A stretch of 8,523 nt of DNA from Planctomycetota bacterium (GTDB taxonomy: Bacteria; Planctomycetota; Planctomycetia; Pirellulales; Lacipirellulaceae), in assembly GCA_024278035.1 (NCBI GenBank), contig JAJRUA010000420.1, forward strand, positions 1-8,523, given 5' to 3'. Of this stretch, positions 1 through 6,108 are shown piece by piece. The notes beneath the pieces are model-generated. The model saw nothing but the letters and a program-made list of their open reading frames with translations, was not told where the DNA came from and did not search any database. Position 1 is the stretch's first letter; the number at the start of each line of letters is the position of its first letter. The translations under genes and the position numbers were made by a program.

Positions 1-1160
1 CGCTCATCATGGGCCGGCACGGCCATAATGGCCCCGGTGCCATAGCTAATCAGCACATAGTCGGCAATCCAAATCGGTATCGCCTCGCCGCTCACGGGGT
101 TGGTCGCATAGCTGCCGGTGAAGACGCCCGTTTTTTCTTTGGTCACCAGTTCCGCCCGATCGAAATCGCTCTTGAACGAAGCCGCCTCAATGTAGGTTTT
201 TACAGCGTCCGAGTTCTCGGGGGTGGTTAATTGCCGGGCATACGGATGCTCCGGCGCGATCACCATGTAGGTTGCCCCAAAAAGCGTATCGGGCCGCGTC
301 GTATAAACCCGCAGTTTAGCCCCGGGTGAGTCACCCGGGGCTAATGCAAAGTCAACTTCAGCCCCGGTACTTCGACCAATCCAATTTCGCTGGAGTGCCT
401 TCACACTTTCGGGCCAATCCAAGTCCGCCAGTCCCGATTCCAAGCGGTCGGCGTAGTCCGTAATGCGGAGCATCCATTGCCGAAGAGGCCGGCGCTCGAC
501 CGGATGGCCCCCCACTTCGCTCTTGCCATCGCTCACTTCTTCATTGGCGAGCACGGTGCCCAGCGCTGGGCACCAGTTCACAGCGGCATGACTCTGGAAC
601 GCCAACCGACGGGCGTCCTGATACAAGCGAACGGCATCGGCCCCTTCGGCCTCAACGTCCGCAGGGATCGGCAACTCGCTAATCGGACGCCCTTTCTGTT
701 GCTCTTTATCAAACCAAGTGTCGTAAATCTGCAAGAAAATCCACTGTGTCCAGCGGACGTAATCGACATCGGTCGTGGCGATCTCCCGATCCCAATCGTA
801 GCTGAAGCCGAGCATCTTGAGCTGTCGCCGGAACGTGTCGATGTTCTGCTCGGTCTGAACGCGAGGGTGCTCGCCCGTCTTGATCGCATGTTCCTCTGCC
901 GGCAGACCGAACGCATCGAACCCCATCGGGTGGACAACCGCCACTCCCTGCATCCGCTTCGCACGGCAAACGATGTCCGTTGCCGTGTAACCCTCCGGAT
1001 GCCCCACATGGAGTCCATCGCCCGAAGGGTAAGGGAACATGTCCAGCGCGTAGAACTTCTCACCACCGCTTTCCGGTAGGCGAGGTGCGGCGAACGTCTT
1101 GTTCTCCTCCCAAAAGGCTTGCCACTTCGGCTCAATCACAGCGGGGTTGTAGCGGGGCAT
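1..1160 (-). CDS. leuS: Leucyl-tRNA synthetase, N-terminal part (runs off the window)
   Basis: Class I aminoacyl-tRNA synthetase that charges tRNA-Leu with leucine in the cytoplasm. The minus strand reads open from an ATG at 1160-1158 to the window edge, giving 386 complete codons of a protein usually over 800 residues. Visible marks are the N-terminal [14 protein letters not shown], the HIGH-type ATP-binding signature as HVGH at residues 51-54, the [13 protein letters not shown] stretch (80-92), [15 protein letters not shown] (195-209), and the CP1 editing domain with TTRPDTLFG (287-295) and [13 protein letters not shown] (374-386). The Cys-rich zinc site found in E. coli LeuRS is replaced by [15 protein letters not shown]. 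The catalytic KMSKS loop and anticodon-binding domain lie outside the window. A 29-bp perfect palindrome is built into the reading frame (residues 273-282). The gene diverges from hom. No Shine-Dalgarno is seen. Identity is near certain. Confidence 0.97.
   Translation of the reverse strand, partial: MPRYNPAVIEPKWQAFWEENKTFAAPRLPESGGEKFYALDMFPYPSGDGLHVGHPEGYTATDIVCRAKRMQGVAVVHPMGFDAFGLPAEEHAIKTGEHPRVQTEQNIDTFRRQLKMLGFSYDWDREIATTDVDYVRWTQWIFLQIYDTWFDKEQQKGRPISELPIPADVEAEGADAVRLYQDARRLAFQSHAAVNWCPALGTVLANEEVSDGKSEVGGHPVERRPLRQWMLRITDYADRLESGLADLDWPESVKALQRNWIGRSTGAEVDFALAPGDSPGAKLRVYTTRPDTLFGATYMVIAPEHPYARQLTTPENSDAVKTYIEAASFKSDFDRAELVTKEKTGVFTGSYATNPVSGEAIPIWIADYVLISYGTGAIMAVPAHDE
316..344. repeat. 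Perfect 29-bp palindrome inside leuS
   Basis: Two 14-bp arms (TTAGCCCCGGGTGA and its exact reverse complement) are separated by one base. On the coding strand of leuS the element is translated without a stop as LAPGDSPGA plus the start of a Lys codon (residues 273-282), in the loop between GAEVDF and LRVYTTRP at the start of the editing domain. The arms carry the same TTAGCCCC/GGGGCTAA core as the intergenic repeat at 1201-1378. It looks like a mobile palindromic unit tolerated in a surface loop, but chance or a conserved codon pattern cannot be excluded from one sequence. Confidence 0.8.
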
Positions 1161-1200
1161 CGTATCTAAAGTGAAAGGGCGGAAGGGGGAATTATGTGTA

Positions 1201-1378
1201 GGCGAGCGGTGTGGGCGTTAGCCCCCCGATAAGAGGGCCCCGATAAAAAAAGGGGGGGGTAGGCCGTAGGCTGGAGACCGTAGGCTAGAGGCAAGCGTCG
1301 TTTGCGCATCCTTCCTCCAGCCTACGGTCTCAAACCGCCCCCCGTTGTTATCGGGGGGCTAACGCCCCACCGCTCGCC
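1201..1378. repeat. 178-bp nested inverted repeat (REP/MITE-like)
   Basis: The outer arms are 1201-1232 and 1348-1378. They match at all 31 aligned positions, with one extra base in the left arm; they contain GGCGAGCGG, GGGCGTTAGCCCCCC and CGATAA. The inner arms are 1274-1291 and 1314-1331 (17 of 18 match, core GAGACCGTAGGCT). The left inner arm is preceded by a near-direct copy (1264-1277 CCGTAGGCTGGAGA versus 1278-1291 CCGTAGGCTAGAGG). The loop is 1292-1313. CCCCGATAA also occurs twice in the left half. No reading frame or transposase is present, so if mobile it would need help from elsewhere. It lies between divergent genes, which argues against it being simply a terminator. Confidence 0.85.
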
Positions 1379-1432
1379 AGCAAGACCCGTGATTCTACCC
1401 GGGGTTCGCTTGAGCGCAAACCACGCCCTCCG

Positions 1433-1462
1433 TTGACCTTGGGCCGAATCGCTCAGTAGGAT
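1433..1462 (+). promoter_or_regulatory. Possible sigma70-type promoter for hom
   Basis: TTGACC (1433-1438) followed after 18 bases by TAGGAT (1457-1462) resembles a -35/-10 pair. Transcription would start about 40 bases before the GTG of hom. The -10 match is only 4 of 6 and promoters in this kind of genome are poorly defined, so this is only a candidate. Confidence 0.3.
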
Positions 1463-1511
1463 CAGGGGGTTACCTTCCTACCTCCGTCGATCAAAAAAGG
1501 CGCCCCTCACC

Positions 1512-2807
1512 GTGGAAAAGACCAAAATTGGCCTCATCGGCCTCGGTACCGTTGGCTCGGGTGTTGCCCGGCTGTTGCTCGATCATGGCGACCGCACCGC
1601 TCGCCACGCAGGCCGGGTCCTTTGGCTAGAGAAGGCCTCGGTGCGTGATCTTACAAAAAAAAGGGACTGTGATCTGCCCGATGGCATCCTGACCGATCAG
1701 ATCGATGCCGTCGTGGATAACCCCGATATCGAGGTCGTGGCCGAACTGATGGGAGGCGTCGATCTGGCCCGGGAGGTCGTTCTACGATTGCTCGAAGCGG
1801 GCAAGGACGTGGTCACCGCCAACAAGGCTCTGTTGGCAGCCCACGGACCGGAGCTGTTCGACGCGGCTCGCAAGTTTGGCCGGACGATCGCCTTCGAAGC
1901 GTCGGTCGCTGGGGGCGTGCCCATCATCGCCAACCTGAGCCAATGCCTCTCGGCCAACGGCATCGAGTCGCTCACCGGCATCCTCAACGGCACCTGCAAT
2001 TTCATTCTCTCGAAGATGCACACGGAGGGAGTTCCTTATTCCGACGTGATTGCCGAGGCACAGCGGCTTGGCTACGCCGAGGCGGACCCGGCGATGGATG
2101 TCGATGGAACCGACACGGCACAAAAGCTGGCGATCCTTTCACACTTGGCCTTCGGCGCCCGTGCCGACTGGGCGAAGATTCCGCGCATCGGCATCGACAC
2201 GCTCGATTTGGCCGATGTCCGCTACGCCCAAGAAATGGGTTATTCGATCAAGTTGCTTGGCATGGCCGAACTGAACGACGGCGATTTGCAATTGCGAGTC
2301 GGCCCGACGCTTGTTCGCAACGGGAGCCCCATGGCCGAGGTGGGCGGTCCCTTCAACGCCGTGCGAGTCACCGCCGACGCCGTAGGCGAGCTGTTTTACA
2401 GTGGCCCCGGTGCGGGGCAAATGCCCACCGCCTCGGCAGTGGTGGCAGACCTCATCGATACGGCCGTTGGCCGTGCGAGGCTAACCTTCCAAACCCTGGG
2501 GCTTTGGTCGGAGGAATCGGAGCGCACCGCTGTCGGCGCCCCGTCGAAAGCAGCCGGTCGCTATTATATTCGTGTCGAAGCTGACGACGAGTCGGGCGTT
2601 CTCTCTGAGATCGCCGCCGCTCTGGCTGCCGAAGGCATCTCCATCGCCAGTTTCTTGCAACAGGAGCCGAGCGAGGAAAGCAAGTCGGTCCCGCTCGTGA
2701 TCATGACACACGACACGACCGAAGGCGCCGCCGCCAAGGCATGTTCCGGGATCGGTGCCCTAAAAACCGTCTGCTCCCCCCCCGTACGAATGCTGGTAGC
2801 GGATTGA
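1512..2807 (+). CDS. hom: Homoserine dehydrogenase with C-terminal ACT domain
   Basis: NAD(P)-dependent reduction of aspartate semialdehyde to homoserine, the branch step to threonine and methionine, in the cytoplasm. The 431 residues match the usual length of the monofunctional bacterial enzyme. The order is a Rossmann nucleotide-binding start (GLIGLGTVGSGVA, 7-19), TANKALLA with Lys105 (102-109), GILNGTCNFIL (156-166), the family signature around GYAEADPAMD and GTDTAQKL with Glu190, Asp201 and Lys205 at the spacing of the catalytic residues of yeast Hom6, GPGAGQMPTASAVV (298-311), then an ACT regulatory domain from about 350 (YYIRVEADDESGVLSEIAAAL), which in this family usually mediates feedback inhibition by threonine. 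The start is GTG at 1512: no in-frame ATG lies upstream before a TGA at 1434, and it places the nucleotide-binding loop correctly. Only a weak AAGG lies 11 bases upstream. An A8 run (1655-1662) and a C8 run (2776-2783) lie in the gene without breaking it. Confidence 0.97.
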   Translation: MEKTKIGLIGLGTVGSGVARLLLDHGDRTARHAGRVLWLEKASVRDLTKKRDCDLPDGILTDQIDAVVDNPDIEVVAELMGGVDLAREVVLRLLEAGKDVVTANKALLAAHGPELFDAARKFGRTIAFEASVAGGVPIIANLSQCLSANGIESLTGILNGTCNFILSKMHTEGVPYSDVIAEAQRLGYAEADPAMDVDGTDTAQKLAILSHLAFGARADWAKIPRIGIDTLDLADVRYAQEMGYSIKLLGMAELNDGDLQLRVGPTLVRNGSPMAEVGGPFNAVRVTADAVGELFYSGPGAGQMPTASAVVADLIDTAVGRARLTFQTLGLWSEESERTAVGAPSKAAGRYYIRVEADDESGVLSEIAAALAAEGISIASFLQQEPSEESKSVPLVIMTHDTTEGAAAKACSGIGALKTVCSPPVRMLVAD

Positions 2808-2817
2808 CGAATAAGTA

Positions 2818-2976
2818 AATTGAACCACGAAGAACACGAAGAAAAGAAAGGGAACCGCGAATAGACGCGAATGCTTTTCCTACCCTGTCTTTCCTTTCAT
2901 TCGCGCTTATTCGCGTCCATTCGCGGTTCCCGTTTTTATTTTTTTCGTCGTTCCGTAGTTCCTTCGTGGTTCAATT
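2818..2976. repeat. 159-bp nested inverted repeat filling the hom/apgM spacer
   Basis: The ends 2818-2832 and 2962-2976 are exact inverted copies (AATTGAACCACGAAG). Further in, 2850-2872 and 2909-2931 are inverted copies matching at 22 of 23 positions (GGGAACCGCGAAT then GACGCGAAT). Between them the arms are degenerate; the left side shows 9-base units (CACGAAGAA, CACGAAGAA, AAGAAAGGG). There is no reading frame. It begins 10 bases after the hom stop and ends 9 bases before the apgM ATG, so it forms nearly the whole spacer and the apgM leader. Confidence 0.85.
2850..2945 (+). terminator. Possible intrinsic terminator of hom, formed by the inner repeat
   Basis: The inner inverted repeat (2850-2872 with 2909-2931) forms a long GC-containing stem on the + strand and is followed at once by T5-A-T7 (2933-2945). 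That is the layout of a Rho-independent terminator, although the 36-base loop is long. If it works, apgM would depend on read-through or on a promoter that I cannot identify in the roughly 40 bases before its ATG. Confidence 0.45.
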
Positions 2977-2985
2977 CTTTATCTT

Positions 2986-4215
2986 ATGAAATACGCTATC
3001 ATTATCCCTGACGGTGCGGCTGACGAACCCCAAGAATCGCTTGGTGGCAAAACACCGCTTGAGGCCGCGAAGACCCCTCACATGGATGCCCTGGCGACGG
3101 AGGGCGTGGTGGCAAGGGCTTGCCATACGCCGGAGGAACTTCCGGCCGGGTCGGAGATTGGCAACCTCTCCCTATTGGGTTACGACCCGTTCGAGCATTT
3201 TACCGGGCGTGCCCCGATGGAAGCCGCTGCGATGGGCATTTCGCTTGGCTCCGACGATTGGGCCATTCGGTGCAATTTGGTGACGGTCGATTCGACGGAC
3301 GATGGCCCCGTGATGAAGGATTTTACGTCGGGCCATATAAGCACCGAAGAATCGACAGCGCTCCTGGCCGATGTGCAAGCAAAGATTGCCAGCGATCCGA
3401 AGTTCGCCGGCGCACTGGAGTTCGTGCCGGGTGTCAGTTACCGCAACCTGCTGATCTGGCGCGGTGCGAAGTTGGCGGCTCCGTTCACCAGCGATACGCG
3501 GACCGAAGCGCCGCACGATTGGACCGACCTCGTCATCGAGAACGCCCACCCCCGCGGCCCCGGTGGTGATGTGCTGGTCGAACTGATGGATGCCACGGTC
3601 GAATTGTTGGCCAACCATCCGATCAACAAGGCACGCCTTGCTGCGGGCAAAAACCTGGCTACGAGCGTTTGGCTCTGGGGGCAAGGTGTCGCGCCGAGCC
3701 TCGCCCCCTTCGCGAAAAAATACGGCCCCCGTGGCGCGATGATTACCGCCGTCGATTTGCTCCGTGGCATCGCCCAGCTCATCGGTTGGGACCGGATCGA
3801 AGTCCCCGGTGCGACCGGCTACCTCGACACGGACTACGCCGCCAAAGGGCGTTATGCGATTGAGGCTCTCGACAAGTACGACCTTATTTGCGTCCATGTC
3901 GAAGCGCCCGATGAGGCCTCGCACGAAGGCCGTGGGGATGAGAAAGTCAAAGCGATCGAAGCGATCGACACACACGTCGTCGGCCCGTTGGTCGCCGCGA
4001 TCAAAACAAAAGGAGACTGGCGCGTGATGGTTAGCCCCGATCACCCGACGTTTCTCTCCACAAAAAAACATTCGCACGGCGATGTTCCGGTCTGCATGGC
4101 GGGCACCGGAATCGCTTCAGACGAGTTCACAGAGTACCATGATCGGTCAGCCACCAAGTCCGATCTCGCTTTCGAGAAAGGGTGGGACGCAATGCCGTGG
4201 TTCATTTCCAAGTGA
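2986..4215 (+). CDS. apgM: ApgM-family phosphoglycerate mutase-like enzyme, possible alternative homoserine kinase
   Basis: Member of the alkaline phosphatase superfamily, 409 residues, closest to the archaeal-type cofactor-independent phosphoglycerate mutases. The metal and catalytic positions are visible: Asp9 in IIPDGAAD, the probable nucleophile Ser56 in AGSEIGNLSLLGYDP, Asp309 and His313 in EAPDEASH, Asp352-His353 in SPDHPT, and His362/His364 in KKHSHGDVPV. The family covers two roles: interconversion of 3- and 2-phosphoglycerate, and a subgroup proposed to phosphorylate homoserine in organisms lacking ThrB. The gene directly follows homoserine dehydrogenase on the same strand, which favours the second role; this is inference from context. 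The ATG at 2986 puts the first beta strand at the N-terminus as usual. There is no Shine-Dalgarno; the leader is the right arm of an inverted repeat. The fold is very secure, the substrate is not. Confidence 0.93.
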   Translation: MKYAIIIPDGAADEPQESLGGKTPLEAAKTPHMDALATEGVVARACHTPEELPAGSEIGNLSLLGYDPFEHFTGRAPMEAAAMGISLGSDDWAIRCNLVTVDSTDDGPVMKDFTSGHISTEESTALLADVQAKIASDPKFAGALEFVPGVSYRNLLIWRGAKLAAPFTSDTRTEAPHDWTDLVIENAHPRGPGGDVLVELMDATVELLANHPINKARLAAGKNLATSVWLWGQGVAPSLAPFAKKYGPRGAMITAVDLLRGIAQLIGWDRIEVPGATGYLDTDYAAKGRYAIEALDKYDLICVHVEAPDEASHEGRGDEKVKAIEAIDTHVVGPLVAAIKTKGDWRVMVSPDHPTFLSTKKHSHGDVPVCMAGTGIASDEFTEYHDRSATKSDLAFEKGWDAMPWFISK

Positions 4216-4262
4216 ACCACCAAGGCGCCACGAGCGCCAAGTACGCCAAGGAACCGGTGGTA

Positions 4263-4650
4263 ATGCGTGAGCCTGGGGTTGCGACCGATCGACTGGCGAC
4301 GGCTGTTATTGATGCGGCGATGGAGGTTCACCGGACAATGGGGGTAGGTTTTATTGAATCGGTTTTATGAAAAATCTTTCGAGATGGAGTTTTAATCGCG
4401 TAACATTCCATTTGTTAGGCAAAAGCAAATGGAATTGAAATACAAAGGAACGCCCATTGGAGAAGCAAGACTTGATTTTTTGGTAGGTGACTGCCTCGTC
4501 GTCGAACTCAAAGCCACCGAAGCCCTCCATCCCATCCATCACGCGCAAGTCCTCAATTACCTTAAAGCAACCAACCACGAACTGGGGCTCTTAATCAATT
4601 TCAACGTCACCTTACTAAAAGACGGTATCAAACGAATCGTCTTAACTTAG
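4263..4650 (+). pseudogene. Broken GxxExxY protein gene (frameshift plus stop)
   Basis: Conceptual protein of about 129 residues of the GxxExxY family (related to PD-(D/E)XK nuclease folds; biological role unknown). The first part, from the ATG at 4263, reads VIDAAMEVHRTMGVGFIESV and then meets TGA at 4368-4370. Removing one T from the T4 run at 4363-4366 restores the frame and gives GFIESVY, exactly the family's name motif, followed by EKSFEMEF. A second lesion, TAA at 4393-4395, interrupts that frame; after it the same frame continues SRNIPFVRQKQ, then MELKYKGTPIGEARLDFLVG, VVELKATEALHPIHHAQVLN, YLKATN and LGLLINFNVTLLKDGIKRIV to a TAG at 4648-4650. The core with Asp in RLDFLV and Glu-x-Lys in VELKA is intact. 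Two independent lesions make a sequencing error or programmed frameshift unlikely as the sole cause. A separate short product from the ATG at 4429 is possible but unsupported. Confidence 0.85.
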
Positions 4651-4656
4651 AGTCTA

Positions 4657-4720
4657 TCCCAGAACCCTTCAGAAGGCATCCAGCGGTCAAGAAAGACCGA
4701 AGCACCAGATGGTTTTGGGA
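4657..4720. repeat. Small inverted repeat inside the cassette
   Basis: TCCCAGAACC (4657-4666) and GGTTTTGGGA (4711-4720) pair at 9 of 10 positions, G-U counted as a mismatch. The enclosed 44 bases hold a shorter hairpin (GGTC-AAGAAA-GACC). It follows the stop of the broken GxxExxY gene by six bases. No T-run follows, so a terminator role is not supported; it may be another repeat nested in the cassette. Confidence 0.5.
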
Positions 4721-4794
4721 CGTGCAGTTAATCATTTTCCTTTCTTGGCGTACTTGGCGCTCTTGGCGTCTTGGCGGTTTTTTGAGAGTCTTTC

Positions 4795-6108
4795 ATGAAC
4801 AATGTCATCGCGGTCGTACTAGGTGGTGGGCGAGGATCACGGCTCATGCCGCTCACAGGGTACCGGTCGAAGCCTGCCGTTCCGCTGGCGGGTAAGTACC
4901 GGTTGATTGATATTCCGGTGAGCAACTGCATCAACTCGGGCATCCACCATGCCTACGTACTCACGCAGTTTCTTTCGGTCAGTCTGCACCAACACATTCG
5001 GGGAACCTACCGATTCGATGCCTTCAGCGGTGGGTTTGTTGAAATCCTTGCGGCTCAGCAGACGATGGGAGAAGACACAAACAAGGATTGGTACCAAGGC
5101 ACAGCGGACGCGGTAAGAAAGAACCTCAACTACCTATTGCGACCTGGGTTCGACTACGTTTTGATCCTCTCCGGCGATCAGCTTTACCGGATGGATTTTC
5201 AGAAAATGCTCGACGACCATCAACGGTCGAACGCCGATGTGACAATCGCCGCAAAACCGGTCGCGCGGACCGAGGCTGCCGGATTGGGCATTCTGCGGGC
5301 GAATGACACAGGGCGCATCGTTGATTTTGTCGAGAAGCCTCAGACCGAGGCCCAGCTCAATGAAATCGCGATCGACCCGGCATGGATCGACGCCCGGGGC
5401 GTAGAAAGCCAGGGACGCGACTGCCTCGCATCGATGGGCATCTACCTGTTCAATCGGCAAACGCTCATCGACGTGCTTGCCAACGAAGAACAATCGGATT
5501 TCGGCAAGGAAATCTTCCCCGAGGCGATCAGCTCGCGACATGTGCAATTACACTTGTTCGATGGCTACTGGGAAGATATCGGAACGATCCGTTCGTTCTA
5601 CGAAGCGAATTTAGAGATGGCCCAGGCCAATCCGCCCTTCCCGCTCGCCTCGGCGACCTCCCCCATCTATTCGCGAGCACGTTTTTTGCCGCCAACTCGG
5701 ATCGATGGGGCCGAGGTGACTCGCAGCCTGGTGGCCGATGGCTGTGCGATCGAGCCAGGAGCAAAAATCGATAACAGCGTCATTGGCCTTCGTTGCCGGA
5801 TTGGCCCGGATGTGGCGATTCGCAATTCCGTGCTGATGGGGGGGGATTATTACGAGTCGTTTGATCGGGGCAGCACGAACGATGCCAAGGGGGTGCCCCA
5901 CATCGGCATCGGGGCGGGTTCCGTGGTCGATGGAGCGATTCTCGACAAAAATTGCCGAATTGGTGCAGGAGTACGGATCGTCAACGATACGGGACAGAAG
6001 AACTTTGACGCTGACCAGGGCGTCGTTGTTCGAGATGGAATTATCGTAGTCCCCAAGAATGCTGTATTGCCGTCCGGCTGGAAACTGGCCGTTGGCACCC
6101 CCGAATAA
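4795..6108 (+). CDS. glgC: Glucose-1-phosphate adenylyltransferase (ADP-glucose pyrophosphorylase)
   Basis: Makes ADP-glucose and pyrophosphate from ATP and glucose 1-phosphate, the committed step of bacterial glycogen synthesis, in the cytoplasm. The 437 residues are normal for the family. The order is a nucleotidyltransferase domain with GGGRGSRLMPLT (10-21), KPAVPLAGKYRLIDIPVSN (26-44), WYQGTADAVR (99-108), LSGDQLYRMDF (125-135), the sugar-phosphate Lys181 in VDFVEKP, GIYLF (215-219) and YWEDIGTI (258-265); then a left-handed beta-helix C-terminus. The sequence resembles cyanobacterial/plant enzymes (FVEILAAQQT, SFYEANL, GDYYE). Lys385 (AILDKNCRIG) and Lys421 (VVPKNAVLPSG) fall on the positions tied to 3-phosphoglycerate activation in the Anabaena enzyme. 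The start is fixed by an in-frame TGA at 4783-4785, just upstream. No Shine-Dalgarno is seen; the cassette right arm forms the upstream region. A G8 run (5838-5845) lies in the gene. Confidence 0.96.
   Translation: MNNVIAVVLGGGRGSRLMPLTGYRSKPAVPLAGKYRLIDIPVSNCINSGIHHAYVLTQFLSVSLHQHIRGTYRFDAFSGGFVEILAAQQTMGEDTNKDWYQGTADAVRKNLNYLLRPGFDYVLILSGDQLYRMDFQKMLDDHQRSNADVTIAAKPVARTEAAGLGILRANDTGRIVDFVEKPQTEAQLNEIAIDPAWIDARGVESQGRDCLASMGIYLFNRQTLIDVLANEEQSDFGKEIFPEAISSRHVQLHLFDGYWEDIGTIRSFYEANLEMAQANPPFPLASATSPIYSRARFLPPTRIDGAEVTRSLVADGCAIEPGAKIDNSVIGLRCRIGPDVAIRNSVLMGGDYYESFDRGSTNDAKGVPHIGIGAGSVVDGAILDKNCRIGAGVRIVNDTGQKNFDADQGVVVRDGIIVVPKNAVLPSGWKLAVGTPE

Larger units (their letters stand above)
1161..1511. 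other. Divergent leuS/hom intergenic region
   Basis: These 351 bases separate the start codons of leuS (leftward) and hom (rightward) and contain no credible gene. Most of the space is the nested inverted repeat at 1201-1378. On the leuS side only about 40 bases remain; they contain a CATAAT hexamer on the minus strand (1196 to 1191) at a plausible -10 distance from the leuS ATG, but its -35 would fall inside the repeat arm and is poor. On the hom side about 130 bases remain and hold the promoter candidate at 1433-1462. I see no leader peptide or riboswitch that I can name. Confidence 0.6.
4215..4779. repeat. Cassette bounded by 36-bp inverted repeats, carrying a GxxExxY gene
   Basis: The ends 4215-4250 and 4744-4779 are inverted copies matching at 33 of 36 positions. 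Each arm is made of 9-base units of the type CCAAGTACG / CCAAGGCGC. The left arm starts on the last base of the apgM stop codon and the right arm ends 15 bases before the glgC ATG, so the cassette fills the spacer. The right arm runs into T6 (4778-4783). Inside are the broken GxxExxY gene and a smaller inverted repeat at 4657-4720. There is no transposase, and I saw no target-site duplication. Its base composition is richer in A and T than its neighbours. Small GxxExxY genes between such repeats suggest a mobile or co-replicating unit, but movement is inferred. Confidence 0.75.

Noticed and set aside
477..1079. A 200-codon open frame on the plus strand
   Set aside because: It is antisense to leuS, whose motifs are unmistakable on the minus strand; the plus-strand protein shows no domain.
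578..1135. A 185-codon minus-strand frame overlapping leuS in another phase
   Set aside because: Arg/Ser-rich out-of-phase translation of leuS; the true frame is continuous from 1160 to the window edge.
1655..1662. A8 run in hom as a slippage or recoding site
   Set aside because: The reading frame continues normally through it with conserved motifs on both sides and no alternative product is apparent.
1943..2584. A 213-codon frame inside hom on the same strand
   Set aside because: Arg/His-rich out-of-phase translation of hom with no recognisable feature.
3172..4077. A 301-codon open frame on the minus strand opposite apgM
   Set aside because: It overlaps a strongly supported enzyme gene, its composition is what antisense frames of GC-rich genes give, and no domain is recognisable.
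4215..4250. CRISPR-like array from the 9-base units
   Set aside because: The units are short, directly tandem and without spacers of 25-40 bases, and no cas gene is present.
4363..4370. Programmed frameshift in GxxExxY
   Set aside because: A second in-frame TAA at 4393-4395 would still block the product and T4 is a poor slippery site, so simple decay is more likely.
4215..4779. Autonomous transposon or insertion sequence
   Set aside because: No transposase frame and no visible target-site duplication; only an inverted-repeat cassette can be supported.
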